From NCBI GenBank assembly GCA_034336665.1, contig CM067592.1, forward strand, positions 44,421,761 to 44,485,760: DNA of 64,000 nt, written 5' to 3'. The notes under the pieces were generated by a model. That model saw only the letters and a list, made by a program, of their open reading frames with translations. It did not search any database and was not told the origin of the DNA. Shown here piece by piece: positions 49,617-62,880 of the stretch (position 1 is its first letter; every line of letters begins with the position of its first letter). A program made the translations under genes and the position numbers. The DNA comes from Luscinia megarhynchos. Lineage: Eukaryota > Chordata > Aves > Passeriformes > Turdidae.

Positions 49617-51666
49617 ATCACTGCTCAGCCCAATGTCTTAACACAGATGTAACCTCACCAATAACAGAGTTCTAAATTTTTATTCCAAATCCTGCCAAGA
49701 GGAGCCTCACAAAAGGGAGGGCATTTCAGCCTTCAAACCTTAAATGTTCTGCCTTTATTATTTCTGTTGGGATTTCACAATATTTGGGGATTTCTCAGTA
49801 TTTGATTTTTGATTATTCTTGTCTAAAATACCAGATTAGTCTTGTTCCTCATTAACTTTCTTCTAATACATAGCATCCTCTTTTCCTAGCACTTGGTAAT
49901 TCATAATAATGGGTTTCGATCATGATCCCCTGCTTATTTATTGTTGTCACGACTGAAAAGTTAATTTCAAATGAAAGAAGTATGGAACCTTACTGTAATA
50001 TAGAAATACTTGATACTCACTGTTGGAAGTTATACACCTATATTTCTCATTCTGGCAAATAAATTAGAAAACTTGCAAGACAAAAATATTCTACCAAAAC
50101 CAAAAAATACCACAGTTTTTCATGTGTATATTTGGATATGTTAAGATAACTCATGGGTCAAAGTAAAGATTATGTTCAATTATATGAACAGTTCTTTATG
50201 TTTGATTAATAAACGAGGGCAGATTCTCATCTTATGCTGAACAGCTTCATAGCAGAAGCTTATCATGCCTTCTGGGAAATAAGGTGCTCCTCAGCAAGAT
50301 AAAGTACACAAGGACCTTTACTATCATGTTTTATGTTACCAGGGGACACCTGGTAAGGTGGTAAGGCCACTACTCCTTGTGTAACATTTCTGCAAGTGTC
50401 TGGATTTTGGAAAAGATGTTACGGGTTGGTTCCTTGTTGCCATTTAACTTTTGCAATCAGTTTGGGATTTCTTCCTCCTCTGGGAATTAAATGCACCATG
50501 GCACTAACTGATGAGGCCATAAAAAGCTGTGAATCTGTACGTATCAATCCTTCCAAATGTACTGTAATTCTCAGGAAAATCTTAGATTGGTTCACACTTT
50601 ATTCTGCCATGTTTTCTACGTACAGTAACTATTTTTCTGTGCTGTCTTACACAGTTTTTTCTACAAACTTGATGTATCATTATTACCTTTCAGAAGGCCA
50701 AGTGATAAGTGGATAGCAAAAAGATCTGTCTCATATGTGATCTGAAAAAGTAATCAGGAAGTAGTTTCAGTAGAGTGTAAAGAGTTGTAAATTGTATACC
50801 ACTGATACAATTTGAGTTTTAGGACATTTCTGTAAGAGGAAATCCAGCCTTGGCAATCTAACAGTATAAAGTCATGGCCTATAAATGTTGGGTCTTTTTA
50901 TTTCCACTGACTTTATACATGAAAAAAGGTTATTTAAACTAATTTTTCACTGTTGCTTTAAGATAGTTTTCCATCCTCCTTCCGATCTTAATATCTATCC
51001 ATCCAGTAAAAAATACTCCTAAATAACAACTCATTTCATATAAGGGAACATGATTTGCATTAGGAGGCTAAGTTATTGTGACTGTGTGCTTCAACATCAG
51101 CTTTTACCTTTTTTATCCTGTCACTGAAAATTACTTTCAAAAATGCTTTTCAAGCAAAAATATTAGTGGTCCTTGAATAAGTGCTTCAAAGTTCATTTAA
51201 TATCCTTCATCACAAGTTGCAGAAGTAATTGGATATTTAGACTTCCAAGTAACAGAAAAATGAAATTAGTATTTCAGCTGCTGTCCAAGAGAAGAGCCTG
51301 GAATAACTAACCTAAAGCCCCAAAATAATTATGCTCTTCATTGAAGTCTTTCTATTAGGAAAAGCCCTCCTGAATCACATTTTGTATCTCAGCAAGGACA
51401 ATTTTGTAAGCAGAAGCAGCAAAATGGGCATGAGAAATAACCAGGTATGAGGATTTTTCTCCTGCAGTCTTGAAAAATGTTACTTAGAGCACTAGTGCTC
51501 CTATGAAGAAGAAGAAATCTCTCTGAAATACAGATAAAATTTTCAGTGGGGGATGGTACCATCAAACATTGTTACCACTTGGAGTTGCACCTGGAGCTGA
51601 AGTAATCAGGAAAGTTAAGTGAAACATAAAAAGATCACTGTAGTCAGGACCCTCCTAGGTTCCCCT

Positions 51667-51737
51667 CAAAAAACCAACCAACCCACCAAACAAAACAAAC
51701 AAACAACAAACAAACAAACAACAACAACAAAAAAAAA
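51667..51737. repeat. A/C-rich simple repeat (CAAA)n and (CAA)n
   Basis: Mixed CAAA, CAAC and CAA units with A-runs over about 70 bp. Confidence 0.9.
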
Positions 51738-52910
51738 CCCACAAAACACTCCTTAGGTGCTTTTTTGAACATAACTCCAAGAAGTATGATAAATCCATGG
51801 TTGTGATGATCTAATCTTACTGCTGCAGAGGTTTCACATTAAAACATTGAAGTCTCTGTTTAAAGCACATTATCACCACCTAATAAAGGCCATAGTGGAA
51901 AAGCTGAGAGACCTTTTCCTTGAAGAAATAGTAGCATATTGCTTCAATCTATAGAACTACCAGCTTCACCATCCATTTTAGATGGAAGCATTTCCTGTTG
52001 AGTAAAATCATGATCATCTTTCTCTCCAACGGTGATGGGAAGGATCCATCACGCAAGTAGGGGAAGTGTTAATTTTTTATTCGCCCTAGAAGAACAGGAA
52101 TTTGAAAGTCTGACAGGGAAGAAAATAGGTTATTTTCTTCAAGTGAACTTTCACAGAAATGTTGTGTTACTCCAAAAAACAAAGGTGTCCACATCAGACT
52201 ATGTTTTTTGTAGCTCTACTGTGATCAGTGGGGAGAATAAAATCATGCAGAGGTGTCAGTCCTACCCACAGTACTGGGTAGAAAAAAAGCTGCTACTGAT
52301 AATAGTGCTCCCCCAATATATTCCAGGAAGTGGCATAATTCAATTATGTGTTATTAACATATAGACATTATATTAGATAATATTTAGAGATAGAAAAACT
52401 ATAATAAACATTGATACATTAAAACATAGCAAAATAAAATTAGTCTTTTATACACTCCCTTTAACAAAGCCTAGTGACCACATGGAAAGGAGACTGTATT
52501 AATAGAATTTTCAAAAAATACTACCTTAGTGGTATAGATTAGATAGGAAATACGAGCCAAATTAAATCTGTGGACTATTTCCTCGATATTATGGAGACAC
52601 AAGATTCTGCCCTAATTGCACAGAGTTAGCATTAAGGTTAGCAACTGTGCTCCAAGACAGCACTGTTATTTTAAATTAAGTAGAATTTCAAGGTGACAAA
52701 CAGTTAAGCAAGCATTGTAAATTATATACGTGATTGTCATCAAGGAGAAAGAATTTTCTTTCCAATGTCACAACCAATATTTCCTAATTAAAAGAAAACA
52801 AAAAAAACCCAAAACAAAACAAAGTGATTTCCTGGGAAAGGTACTTTCGTAACAAATTTACCAAGAAAAAAATCCAGTCATTGCGCTAGCTTGAGCTAAT
52901 ATGATGACAG

Positions 52911-52916
52911 TTTATT
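52911..52916 (-). terminator. Candidate poly(A) signal of CHRNA8
   Basis: TTTATT on the plus strand is AATAAA on the minus strand, about 510 bp beyond the CHRNA8 stop codon. It is the candidate I picked out downstream of the gene. No transcript data support it. Confidence 0.4.
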
Positions 52917-53422
52917 TTTGTAAATACAATATACAGCATCATGAGACTGTGGAGATACATCTTTCAAATCTGAGAAGTGCATGTCACAGCCACATCAAAC
53001 AGTAGTTATAAAACTGAGACATACTGAAAACAACAAAAGTATGCAAAACTTATAGTCTTCAATAATAACTTAAATTAACAATATCCAAAAGTTCACAAAT
53101 TCAAAGTAAGACATTGATACTAGTGTTAACTTGTAATAAATATATTGTAGTATTGTACTGTATTAAATTGTCTATCACTTATCACAGATCATGACATAAG
53201 TATATGTGGCACTAGTCTATGGAATAAGTAACAGAGTTCAATACATTTACTATTCAGTAACTACAATCACTAACATCAGGAATAATTATGTCCTGAAATT
53301 ATTTTAATCCCCTTCTGTGTATGTTAGCACATGTAAGTACACTTCTCTATTTGAGTTAAATTATCTAGTAAAATTACTGGCAATTTTCACTTTTTTGATT
53401 ACCATGCTCATCTTTGAAAACC

Positions 53423-55256
53423 TTATGCAAAATCCTTTGAAACAGCTTCTATAAAATTTGGAGCAGACATGAGTATTGTAAATGTGCAAATGATGGCAAA
53501 AAGGGTAAATGCAACCAGACATAATCTGTCTATGACAGCAGCTGCAAACTTCCACTCACTGCAGATCTCTTCTCCCTCGTCTTGTTTCCTGAACCGCATT
53601 GCTATGAACTGGACTTCCTCCAGGATCTTCACAATCACTGGAAGGGTATCCATTAATGCTTTCTTCTGCACAAGCTCGATATCTTCTGCTAAGGGGCAAG
53701 TCATCTTTGCGCCCTTGCTGCCCAGGTCGTTCTGCTGTGGGCAGCACGGGTTCTCCACGGCATGGTAGCTGTAGATGGTGTTGCCATTGCTGGACTGGTG
53801 CCCAGGAAGCACGTTCACCTCCAGGCTGCTTACACTCAGCTGGTGCTTGGAATAGCTGTATTTGCAAGAGAGGGGCTTTATGTTTTCCCCAGGTTTTTTC
53901 ATCCGTAAAAACCAAGCACACCAATTCAGCAGGATGACACGGACCTGAAAGAGAGTTACCATGGCAGAAATACAGGAGATTCTTCAGCATTTTAAAAGTT
54001 TTTGAAATATTTTGTGACTATTATAGTTAGTCTGCACAGTCTCTTAGAAATACTGAAGGATTTATGTGCTCTTCAGCTATCTGCTTTCAAAATGCTTTTT
54101 TGAGGGTCTAGCTTTTTACCAAGGATAGCTGTGTATTGGATCTGCCTTGAATATAGGGGTGTTCAATGCCCAGTTAGCTTATAAAGCAGAAGATATGTAA
54201 AATCTTACTTTACAAAATGATTCTTGGAGACCCATCTTTATCAAATACTCCCAGATCTCTACAATTGAGCAGACAGCACAGAATTGGCAGTATGGTTATC
54301 GAACATTTCTCAGATTGTAAGGATAGAGATACAGTTAAATACTTTTATAAGCAAATGTGATTTTGCTGAAAAAAAATCCTTATACCACAGATCCTGGAAC
54401 ATTTCTTATCCCTACTGCTATTGTTTACATCTAAATAAAAGACCTTGGTTGGGTTTTCATTGTTTTTTTTGAAAGCTATTTTATACTCCTTTGAGGAGTT
54501 CAACCACATAATACAGCAGCCTTTTTTCAAAAGAGAAAATCAATTGCATCTAGCAGTTCAAAATCTGAGTGCCACTATTAACTGCTGTCATTTCCCTGTG
54601 TGCTGGTGCATCACAAGATGCTCCAACGTGCACATAGCAGACTGTGCCTCATATGTTTCTTGTCAAGGTCATTAAGGGAACTAACTCTGGAGAGTGCATC
54701 TAGAATTCTTTTCCAGTGAACCGATCTTCAAATGTTTGGTCTGAAATCTGAGACCGCTAGAATTCCTACTGGTAACATTGTTCACTGCAAAAGGCAGGAA
54801 AAAGGCTGTGGATTCAGTAACGTCTTGTGTGAAGAGCAGCATATTAAAAGAGCAAAATCTTGTCATTGTAAGATCCTCCAGGTGTTGTTCATATAAAATG
54901 GGCATTTACAATGTGCTTGAGAGGGACTGTCCATGCAGGCAGGTCTCTTTGATGACTTTATCATGCTGGCTGTAAGCCAAATAATCTGACATCAAGGATA
55001 GAAAAGATGCGGCCTCTGGTTTCCCTCTTGAGCCCTGACTCACAAGGACTGCCTGTATAATCCTGCTCTCGTTACTTTGGTCATATTTGACTTGGGACCG
55101 CACTTTGCCTCCAAAGGTGTTTTAGCTGCAGGAAGAGTTGATTTCTCTGTTTGCACAGTACAGATAGAGGAACAGGGAAATTACAACTTTTGAGTTTCTG
55201 CTGTAATGACAAGCATAATTTCAGAATGGAGGAAGCATTAATAACTACAGATAGGA

Positions 55257-55298
<42 letters not shown>

Positions 55299-58200
55299 GC
55301 AAAAACCAATGACCAGTGAAAGACAGTTAAACAATTTTTAAATTCTGCAATGTGAGCTCTTCTAGGTCACAGCCCTGTACCATTTGCTGCAAGTCATTTT
55401 GCTTCTCTCTCACTAGTGAATTTTTTGTTCTTCATCATTGTCACGGTTTTGGCTGGAATAGAGCTATTTTTTTTCCTAGTAGCTGGTACAGAATGGTATT
55501 TTAGATTCAGTACCAGAATAATGTTAATAAAACACTGATGTTTTCGTTGTTAGAAAGTAGTGCTTACCCTGAATGAAGGACTTTTCAGTTCCTATGCTCT
55601 GCCAGTGAGCAGGTGTACATAATGCCACAAGGAAGCATGGCCAGGACAGTTGACCTGAACTAGCCAGAGGGATATTCCAAAAGGGTATAAAGTGTGGGGA
55701 GTTGGTTGGAGGCTGTCAATTGCTGCTCATCAGCCAGCAGGTGGTGAGCAATTATATTGTGCATCAATTGTTTATCTTGTATTTAATTACTCTCTCTTTC
55801 ACCCTTGGTGTTGTTATTATTTTTATTACAGTTATTCATTACTATAATTAATATTATTCTTCTTATTATATTGTATTCTGTTTCAATTATTAAACTGCTC
55901 TTCTCTCAACCCACAATGTATTGGAGTTTTTTTTCCTGATTCTCATCATCACAAGGGAACGGAGCTGGGATATGAGCAAGTGGCTTTTGCGGGTACTTAG
56001 GTGCTGGCTGTGTTTAAACTATGACAGTCCAGAAAGATTGTTTTCCATTATTCATATTATTTTGCTATAAGTATTTCATTATTTCCCCCATAATCACCAC
56101 AAAAAAATAGCAACCTAGAGTGTTGTAGCCTAAAAAACTGATTCTGCCTTTAATTGAACTTACTTAATTTTAATGTGTTCTGACTGCTCATGGACATAAA
56201 ATTGGACAACATGGAACAAAATAAAGGTCTTAATTACTAGCAATGTGTCAACAGTGTCAGTTGCAAAGTGGAGAGAGAAGCTAATTCTCTAGGACTACGA
56301 AATTCCAAAACACTAAGTCAGACAAACTTTCTTATTAGAAAATGTTAATATGTCTGCCTTAATACTGGAAGGAAATGTGAGGTGAAAAAGTGCTTTTATA
56401 TAGGAATGCTGCCTTTTTTTTTCAAGACAGAGTCTTTATTCCTTAGGGAAATTACATTTATAACTACAGTTAAACCCATTTCCCATAGAAAAATAAATAC
56501 CCAGAAGACAGTAACACAGCTTTTAATTAGCTTGGATTTCAAATGTCCTATTTCCTTGATAAAGCAGACATTCAGGCATCAATCTGTTCTTGTCATACCA
56601 ATTAATTTAAGACACAGCTGTAGCATAGAGGTTTTTGGAAAACAGGTGAGTATGATGATATGAATCTATACTCTCACCTGCATTGTCATGTATGGATTTC
56701 TACGAAGGAAGTACACAGGTACAGCTATCTTCAGAGGTCAACAACCCTTCTGTGAGCTTCTCCTAGCTATAATCCAGTTGTAGTGCTAGCTTCCATCACA
56801 GCCACCTGCTTGGCCTAATCCAGAGCAGAGAGTCTCCAATTAAAGCTCTCTTGATAAAGGACATCTGCACCTGAGAAGAACTGTGCATGTCCAGGTTTGA
56901 AGCATACCAAAAGATAAGCCTGAAACATAACAAACCTGATTTAGGTAAAACAAAGAGCCAGAGTTCTCTTGCCTTTTCCCACAAGACCCCTTCTTCCCTC
57001 AGTGCTTGGTCTCTCCATATCTCTTTCCCATGCAACAATCTTGGTTGTCAGTAGAGAAAGGTCAGTTGAGCTGTAGTCCATACCTGATGTTATCCACTCC
57101 CAAACAGCTCCTTAGCTGGGCCTTCTTTAGCATTCTTTTCCATGCTAGCTCAGCAGACATTATGAAAAGCATCAATCAGCCAGCAGCTCTCATTTCTCAA
57201 CTGAGTAGCCAACAAATGCTCTGACTGAACACCTTGGATTTAAATTCCTCTCTTGAAAAAGGCTGGTTTGTAAGTCATCAAAGATTAATAGAAAGGAAGG
57301 CACAATTCTAAGCAGTGGAATAAGGGACGTGAACACCTACAGAGAGGATAAACACTAATAGGCACTCTCCTCCCTCTTCTGTTGCAAAGTGCAAGCACAG
57401 CTCCCTTGAGATACAGGCAGGGAAAATAAACTGCTCAACTGTAAATGGTTTAGAAAGCAGATGTCTTTAGGAAATGCATTGATTCAAGTCTTCTGGGTCT
57501 GCAGAAGCTCCCACACATGCCCAATTGTCCAATGACTCCCCCTGCAACTGACTTCAGGCAGAGAAATCCATTTAAGCAGGAGGTGAGAACAATCCTGTAA
57601 CAATATCCAATTAATCAGGATTAGAGTTTGCAATAAACTGATACCTGGCTCCGACAGGAAGCGGATGTTATAGGAAGTAAGTAAATGCAAGGGCAGCAGC
57701 TGGTACTGAAAATGCAGAAAAACGTAATGCAAAAACATTTCTTCTTTCTTAAGTTACTTCTTTACTTCAGATTTTTTTTAACTGAGCCAAAGTCATTCAA
57801 GGTGTCTCTTTAAGAAACACCTGACATAGGTGGACAGGCAAAACAGAAAAAAACAAATCAAAATAACAACAAAATGAATAGAGAAGGACTTGAATTCTAA
57901 CAACTGAGCCTTGGCCACTTCTTGCAGAGTAGAAGTGCCTACTTTTGTGGGGTCAGCCTCTTCCCTACACACTTAGCATTCACTCTTTTACTCTTGAGAT
58001 CCCTCAGCCCTGTCAGCTTGTGTGGTCTACAGCTTTTACAGTCTATCATCTGCAGTTCCCAGTAATGCTTTCCACAGTTTTTGCTTCCTGATGGCATATT
58101 TTGTAATGTATGGCAATTCAGCTGTCAGGCCACTGAACAAGGTTCCTCCTGGATGAGAAATTGCCGTACATTGTGTTTCCAGCCAAGAAAACAAGAGACT

Positions 58201-59422
58201 GGTAGAGAGCAAGAAGTGACTTGCAGGGCCTGTGAGCAGGTCTAACATGAACCATTGTGTCTGGGCTCCTTAAAAAGCAATGAAATGGGTTGTTACACTG
58301 CTGAAGACTCTGTCCATGTAGACATCTGAAGAATGTTTCCTAGATTTGTGCACTCAGATTTTGCCTACAGGAAAGTTCATCCAGAATTCACATCCTCTGC
58401 TGCCTTGAAAGTAAGATGTTTTTAAATCACACGTTGGGAAATAATTGTAATTATGTTTAATTGTTATTTGACTTTAAAAAATAAATTGCATTGAAGCAGC
58501 AGTTCATCTTAGAGAGGAATTAGAAAGCAGTTCTGAACTTGGACTGACATTGGTAACCATGTGATACTCAATTATCCAGCATGTCAGGATAATCATGTAG
58601 CATGACAAATGTGGTGAACAAGATATCATGGGATATTGTACAACTGCACACCTACAAACAGGGTGGTAGATAGTTGACTGTGACTATCTGTATCTGCTTC
58701 TGCTTTTGTTCTTCTTCATTTTGTAAACTCAAGCACACCCTGCCTATTTTAAAATCCATAAAGAAAAAGAGAGAGGGAGAAAAACCATAATTTTCTATGA
58801 AACTTGAGAATCTAAAGGAAACATTCTATTTGAAAGCCAGCTGACATTGGTGCCAGACCTCACTGGGCTGACAAAGTCTGCTGCTATAGTGAAAAGAGGG
58901 CCCACATGCTAATGCACTGGGAACAGATCAGATGGCAGCAGACAGACTGCCCAGTAGAGACCAGTGTTTATTTAGCACATTCTGTCAGTACTGATGTCTG
59001 CTTGCAAAGTACGTGCTGAATGAGATAACTTTGTCATGACTCAACCATTCCATCATAAGGTTAAAAAGAAAGGCCAAATAGGAGGAATTATTTTTAATGG
59101 AGAGTAAGACAAAGCATTTTTAGTGGAAAAGCACATTTAGTATTCTTCTTTCCCTTCAATTGCAAACATAAGGGTCAATTATGCTGTTTATAACTGACTC
59201 TTCAGATTAATAGAGAACAACTTCTGCCTCTCACAAGTTTACTGTAGCTTTTAGAAAATTTTCTTTTCTTTTAGTAGTAACCTCTTGAACATTTATCACC
59301 AAAGCTGCTTACCCATTTGGGCATCTTTCCTGCTTGGGGGTCATGATGGTGAAACTGCAGAACCAGCACTGTTACCACCACAGACAGACCAACGATGACC
59401 ATGATGCTAGCGAAATATTGAG
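53423..59422 (-). CDS. CHRNA8: Neuronal nicotinic acetylcholine receptor subunit alpha-8, last two coding exons
   Basis: The subunit forms pentameric, acetylcholine-gated, calcium-permeable channels in the neuronal plasma membrane. Two minus-strand exons are present. 59422-59313 (110 nt, phase 2 start) covers membrane helix M3, starting [16 protein letters not shown] and ending [13 protein letters not shown] before a GTAAGC donor. 53944-53423 (522 nt) follows a TTTCAG acceptor and covers [15 protein letters not shown], the cytoplasmic M3-M4 loop, the amphipathic helix with [14 protein letters not shown]4 ([15 protein letters not shown]) and the C-terminal SKDFA. The frame is continuous across the junction. 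The 110-nt exon matches the penultimate exon size of CHRNA7. The loop differs strongly from alpha-7 and fits alpha-8 as I know it from chicken. Upstream exons (M1, M2, ligand-binding domain) were not found up to 64000 and must lie beyond. Alpha-7 is the alternative. Confidence 0.85.
55258..55298. repeat. Microsatellite (AAT)n in the last CHRNA8 intron
   Basis: About 14 perfect AAT units, which read as a poly-Leu frame on the minus strand. It is intronic and non-coding. Confidence 0.95.
55439..56026 (+). mobile_element. Solo ERV LTR in the last CHRNA8 intron, antisense to the gene
   Basis: About 590 bp, beginning TGTCACGGTTTTGGCTGGAA and ending GTTTAAACTATGACA, the typical ends of an avian ERVL-type LTR. 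A GTATAAAGTG box lies near 55685. ATTAAACTGCTC followed by TCTCAACCCACAA near 55891-55917 marks R/U5 on the plus strand. No internal ERV sequence adjoins it and no clear target duplication is visible. Confidence 0.8.
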
Positions 59423-62400
59423 CTGCAAGCAAAACGAGGACTTGATTAAGGAGAGGGGAAATACAAGGAGCACATAACATTCCTTGGCTATGCCTCGAGA
59501 TCTACATTTGAATAGCACGGCATCACATCTGAACACCCTCTTCTCTGGTCTGCTGCACTGGAGCATCTGAGGTGTTTATCTGCTCAGCTCCCTTCTCTCC
59601 TGTGAATGAAGGCCTAGAATACCTGAAAGTTGAAAGCTGTTTGGTTTTTGTCCCTTAGGAGGAGTGCAGGGCCTCACAGAGAGAACACCTTTGTGCCTGC
59701 TGCCAGGACAGTGAGAAGTTGAGTTGACAACACCCACGGAACACCAGCATTCCCAGTCCTAGGTATTCTGTGGTACTAACAGAGATGCTGGAGGGAGATG
59801 CTGTCCTCATGGTGTCTCTGGACCCCTCCAAAAAGTATAACCACTTCCCCACCTTTGCCCCACTACTGCTCCCAGGTGGTTATTCCTTATTACTCTTCTT
59901 AGCCCTCAAGACTACTTCTTCTAGTTCCTATGAAAGTACACTACAGACTCCTTGCTAAATTTAAATCTGCTGTGCAGCAAACCAAGATCTTGAAAGCCAG
60001 AGCTGAGGCTTGAAGCCATATCTCCTAAGTGGCAGTACAGCTTCCTCATGCCAGGAGTGAAGTTGATGCGCTGGAGTGTAAAGCAGAATTACCCACAGGG
60101 GTAATGACATTTGAAGGTTTCAGTGGCAAAATACCAAGGAGCATTACTGTTGGCTGACATGATGGTGCAATGTGGGACAGCACATCACACTGCCCAGACT
60201 GCAGCCTCTTGCAGCCTCCAGCCCTCCCTCCTGCAGCTCAAAGGAAAAGTAAAAAAATTCAATCAAAGCTCCAAAGCAAGTTTTGTTCTGCCTCTGTTCC
60301 TTAATACCAAATCCCACCGCTTCAGGAGTAAAAAAGCTTGTCTGCAATAATGATGTTCTAAGGTCTTCCTGGAAACAAGCCTGCAATTGCTTCAAGAGGT
60401 ACGGTTTTTCATGACAAAATGAATTATATATCTAGATGAGAAGAACAGTCCCAAGGGTGAGATGAATTTAAAGGTCTCTATTGCACTTATTCATAGAGAG
60501 GAGAGTCAACAGACAGGCAGAAGCAGAGCAAACCAGTTTTCAGGGAAGCTGTTACATGCCCCATGTAACAGAAACACAGCAGTGTTGATATTGTTGGTTT
60601 AATTACTGCCATGAGTCACTAAATAACTTCCTTAAAGTCTATGCACTTCGATGTCACCAGATTTCAAAGGACTGAAGTGGTCCCTTTAAAATGGCTTTAG
60701 CTGAGCTATTTCACATATCCTTGGAAAATTAGTCACGTAGTTAAACTTGGAAACAACCTGATAATATCTGACTCAAGATCCTAGCTAATGATGAGCAGAG
60801 GAATTGGAGCTCCCAGGTTTTTTTATGCTGTAAATCCAGAAACAGATGTCAGTAAACTGCGGTGTAGATGTGCTAATAAATAGAAAACAGTTCTTTCCAG
60901 AATAGACTGGGAAAAAGAGGGGAGCCAGGGACCCATAAAGGAAGATATTTTACACTTTTGCCTGGTGGTAGGCAAAGAAGAGGCTGGAGATACATCATCA
61001 GCATTTTTGAGGGGACGAGTGGAGTGCTCCTGTACAAGGTACACTGAAATCTTTAATTGGAATGAAAGGATGGAGGACATAGTGCATGGTACTTGAGCCC
61101 TATGTGTGAGGCAGTCAAATGTGTACTAGATACCTATGAAATCTGGCAGGTAGACCTATGCCCACCAGGTAGGGGCGGGTGCTGTATTCAGAGGGAAAGT
61201 TGCGAAGTCCTGGAAATGCCCAGGACTGCTCAAAGGCTGCAGTTGGCCGGTCCTGAAGAGACAACAGTGAAAGTGAAGGAAAAAGATAGCAATGACTGGC
61301 ATAGCTGCTGGTCTTTCACATCTCCAGCTGGAGATAGGATGAAGGCTGTTGCTTCCTTTTGTGTGATAGGAGAAGGTAGAATTGATAGCCATTGATCACA
61401 AAGGAATTGCTAAATCACATGCCCATGCATCTCCTTGATTGAAAATCTGACTGTCCTTACAATCTAGAATCAGGTAGAGATGGCCAAGAACCTGGGTCTA
61501 GACTCAGTAATCATCCCCCCATAAAGGAAGGAAAGCCCTCAGAACTCAGTGGGTATATCCACAAGGCAAAACACTCATGGGTGTGAAATGATATCCTTAC
61601 TTACTCAGCATTTTCTGATCTTTTCTTCCAGGGTTTAATCTTACATTCTCTCTTTCCTGGCAGCAGAAAAACATAGTCTTACTGCAGCTGAAGAACTGAT
61701 AAGGAAAACTCCTGTGCTGTCCTCCATGCACCTCCTTAAAAGCATGGCTTAATCTTCCAGTCTGCTCATTTCTGCTTCTGACAGTCTTTTGCCCTCAAAC
61801 CAGCAAGGTCAAACCCACCACTTGGTGACAGCTACAGCTGCTGTCCCTGTTCACCTGTGAGGCGCCAATTCAGTTTTGCTATGCCTCAACAATTTGTCAG
61901 AGGCACATGGGGAAGGGTTGCACATGTGCCACATCCAGGAGGCAGCCAGAAGAAGATGGAAAGCCTTGTCTCTAGGATCATTTTTCCTGGCCACCAGTTC
62001 ATGTCTCACATGGGAGGGGCAGTCAGCAGGGGAACACACTGTACCCCAGACACACTATGCAGTCAGATGGCAAAAGGTCTCTTCTCTACCACTGGACTGC
62101 AGTGGGATATTGGACTGGGCCAGTGGTCTCCTGTCAGCAGGCACTCTTTCGGAGGAGCCGGGGCATAGAAAGAAGCTGCATCATTAGCCATGGGTGCTCG
62201 GTGGGGACTGTTCTGTTCTTTGCCTTTTGTCTTTCTAGGGGCTTCTTGAGTCTTACACTTTTGTCCTGGTCCCAGTTGGCCTTCTGGCTCTCCTGCCTTT
62301 GCTGGCTTTTACTCACCCTTATGTCTGTCCTGCCTCGAGACCTCCCGGGAAGGGGTATCAGAGGTCTTGGCACAGTACCCAGGACCCCTGCGGACTGGAT

Positions 62401-62428
62401 TTAAGCCCCAGGGAAAAATTACCGTCAT
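59423..62428. other. CHRNA8 intron and non-coding DNA, no further exon found
   Basis: The minus strand was read for the expected upstream exon (M2 and the EIMPATSD-type motif) without success. Plus-strand ORFs in 59.7-62.4 kb have no recognisable family. If the gene continues past 64000, this is intron. Confidence 0.5.
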
Positions 62429-62880
62429 TGCAGGAATAATTACAAGTCACAAAAAATAAGTAGAGTATAAATTAGATTGTTAGAAGGTAGAAAAGTGGAT
62501 TTTTAGAAATGTGTATATTAGGGGGTTTAAAGCTAAGATGGAGGATTTTGGGTGTGGTATGTTTTTCTTTCTTCTTCTTCATGCCATCCATCTTTGGGCC
62601 AGGATGGCACCACTGGATTGGTTTGGGAGAAAGTTGGACAGCGTAATAATGGTGTCATGTATTGGAAAGTAATTGTAAACATTAGGTACGTAATTTATAG
62701 TATAAAAGATAAGTCCTGCCCCAAGGGTGGACAGTGTGCCTTGGATTGACTAGCTAGTCGGACCTTTGTTAGTCAGAAAAATTCTTTAGATAAGAAAGAA
62801 TAAACAACCTTGGAAACCTCAGAAAACATCTGCTTTTCCTTTGGCGTTCGGGCTGGGAAGAACACGGACTATAAACCACA
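62429..62880 (+). mobile_element. Probable ERV LTR
   Basis: The order is LTR-like: a candidate TG start (TGCAGGAATAA), a TATA box in AGTATAAAAGAT near 62698, an AATAAA in GAATAAACAACC near 62800, then a GC-richer tail to TATAAACCACA at 62880. Ends are uncertain and no internal ERV genes were identified. Confidence 0.45.

Larger units (their letters stand above)
47607..52910. other. AT-rich intergenic DNA, no gene recognised
   Basis: This lies between the convergent kinase array and CHRNA8. Apart from a CR1 fragment and simple repeats I recognise nothing coding. T-runs (about 48800-48930) and A/C-rich tracts are frequent. Confidence 0.55.

Noticed and set aside
47607..52910. A third kinase copy or fragment to the right of the array
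   Set aside because: No glycine-loop, HRD or DFG-type exon and no unit-start sequence was found after 47606.
53556..53990. 144-codon second minus-strand frame and plus-strand ORFs over the CHRNA8 last exon
   Set aside because: Alternate-frame shadows of the receptor exon; only the 53423-53944 frame matches the receptor family and its splice acceptor.
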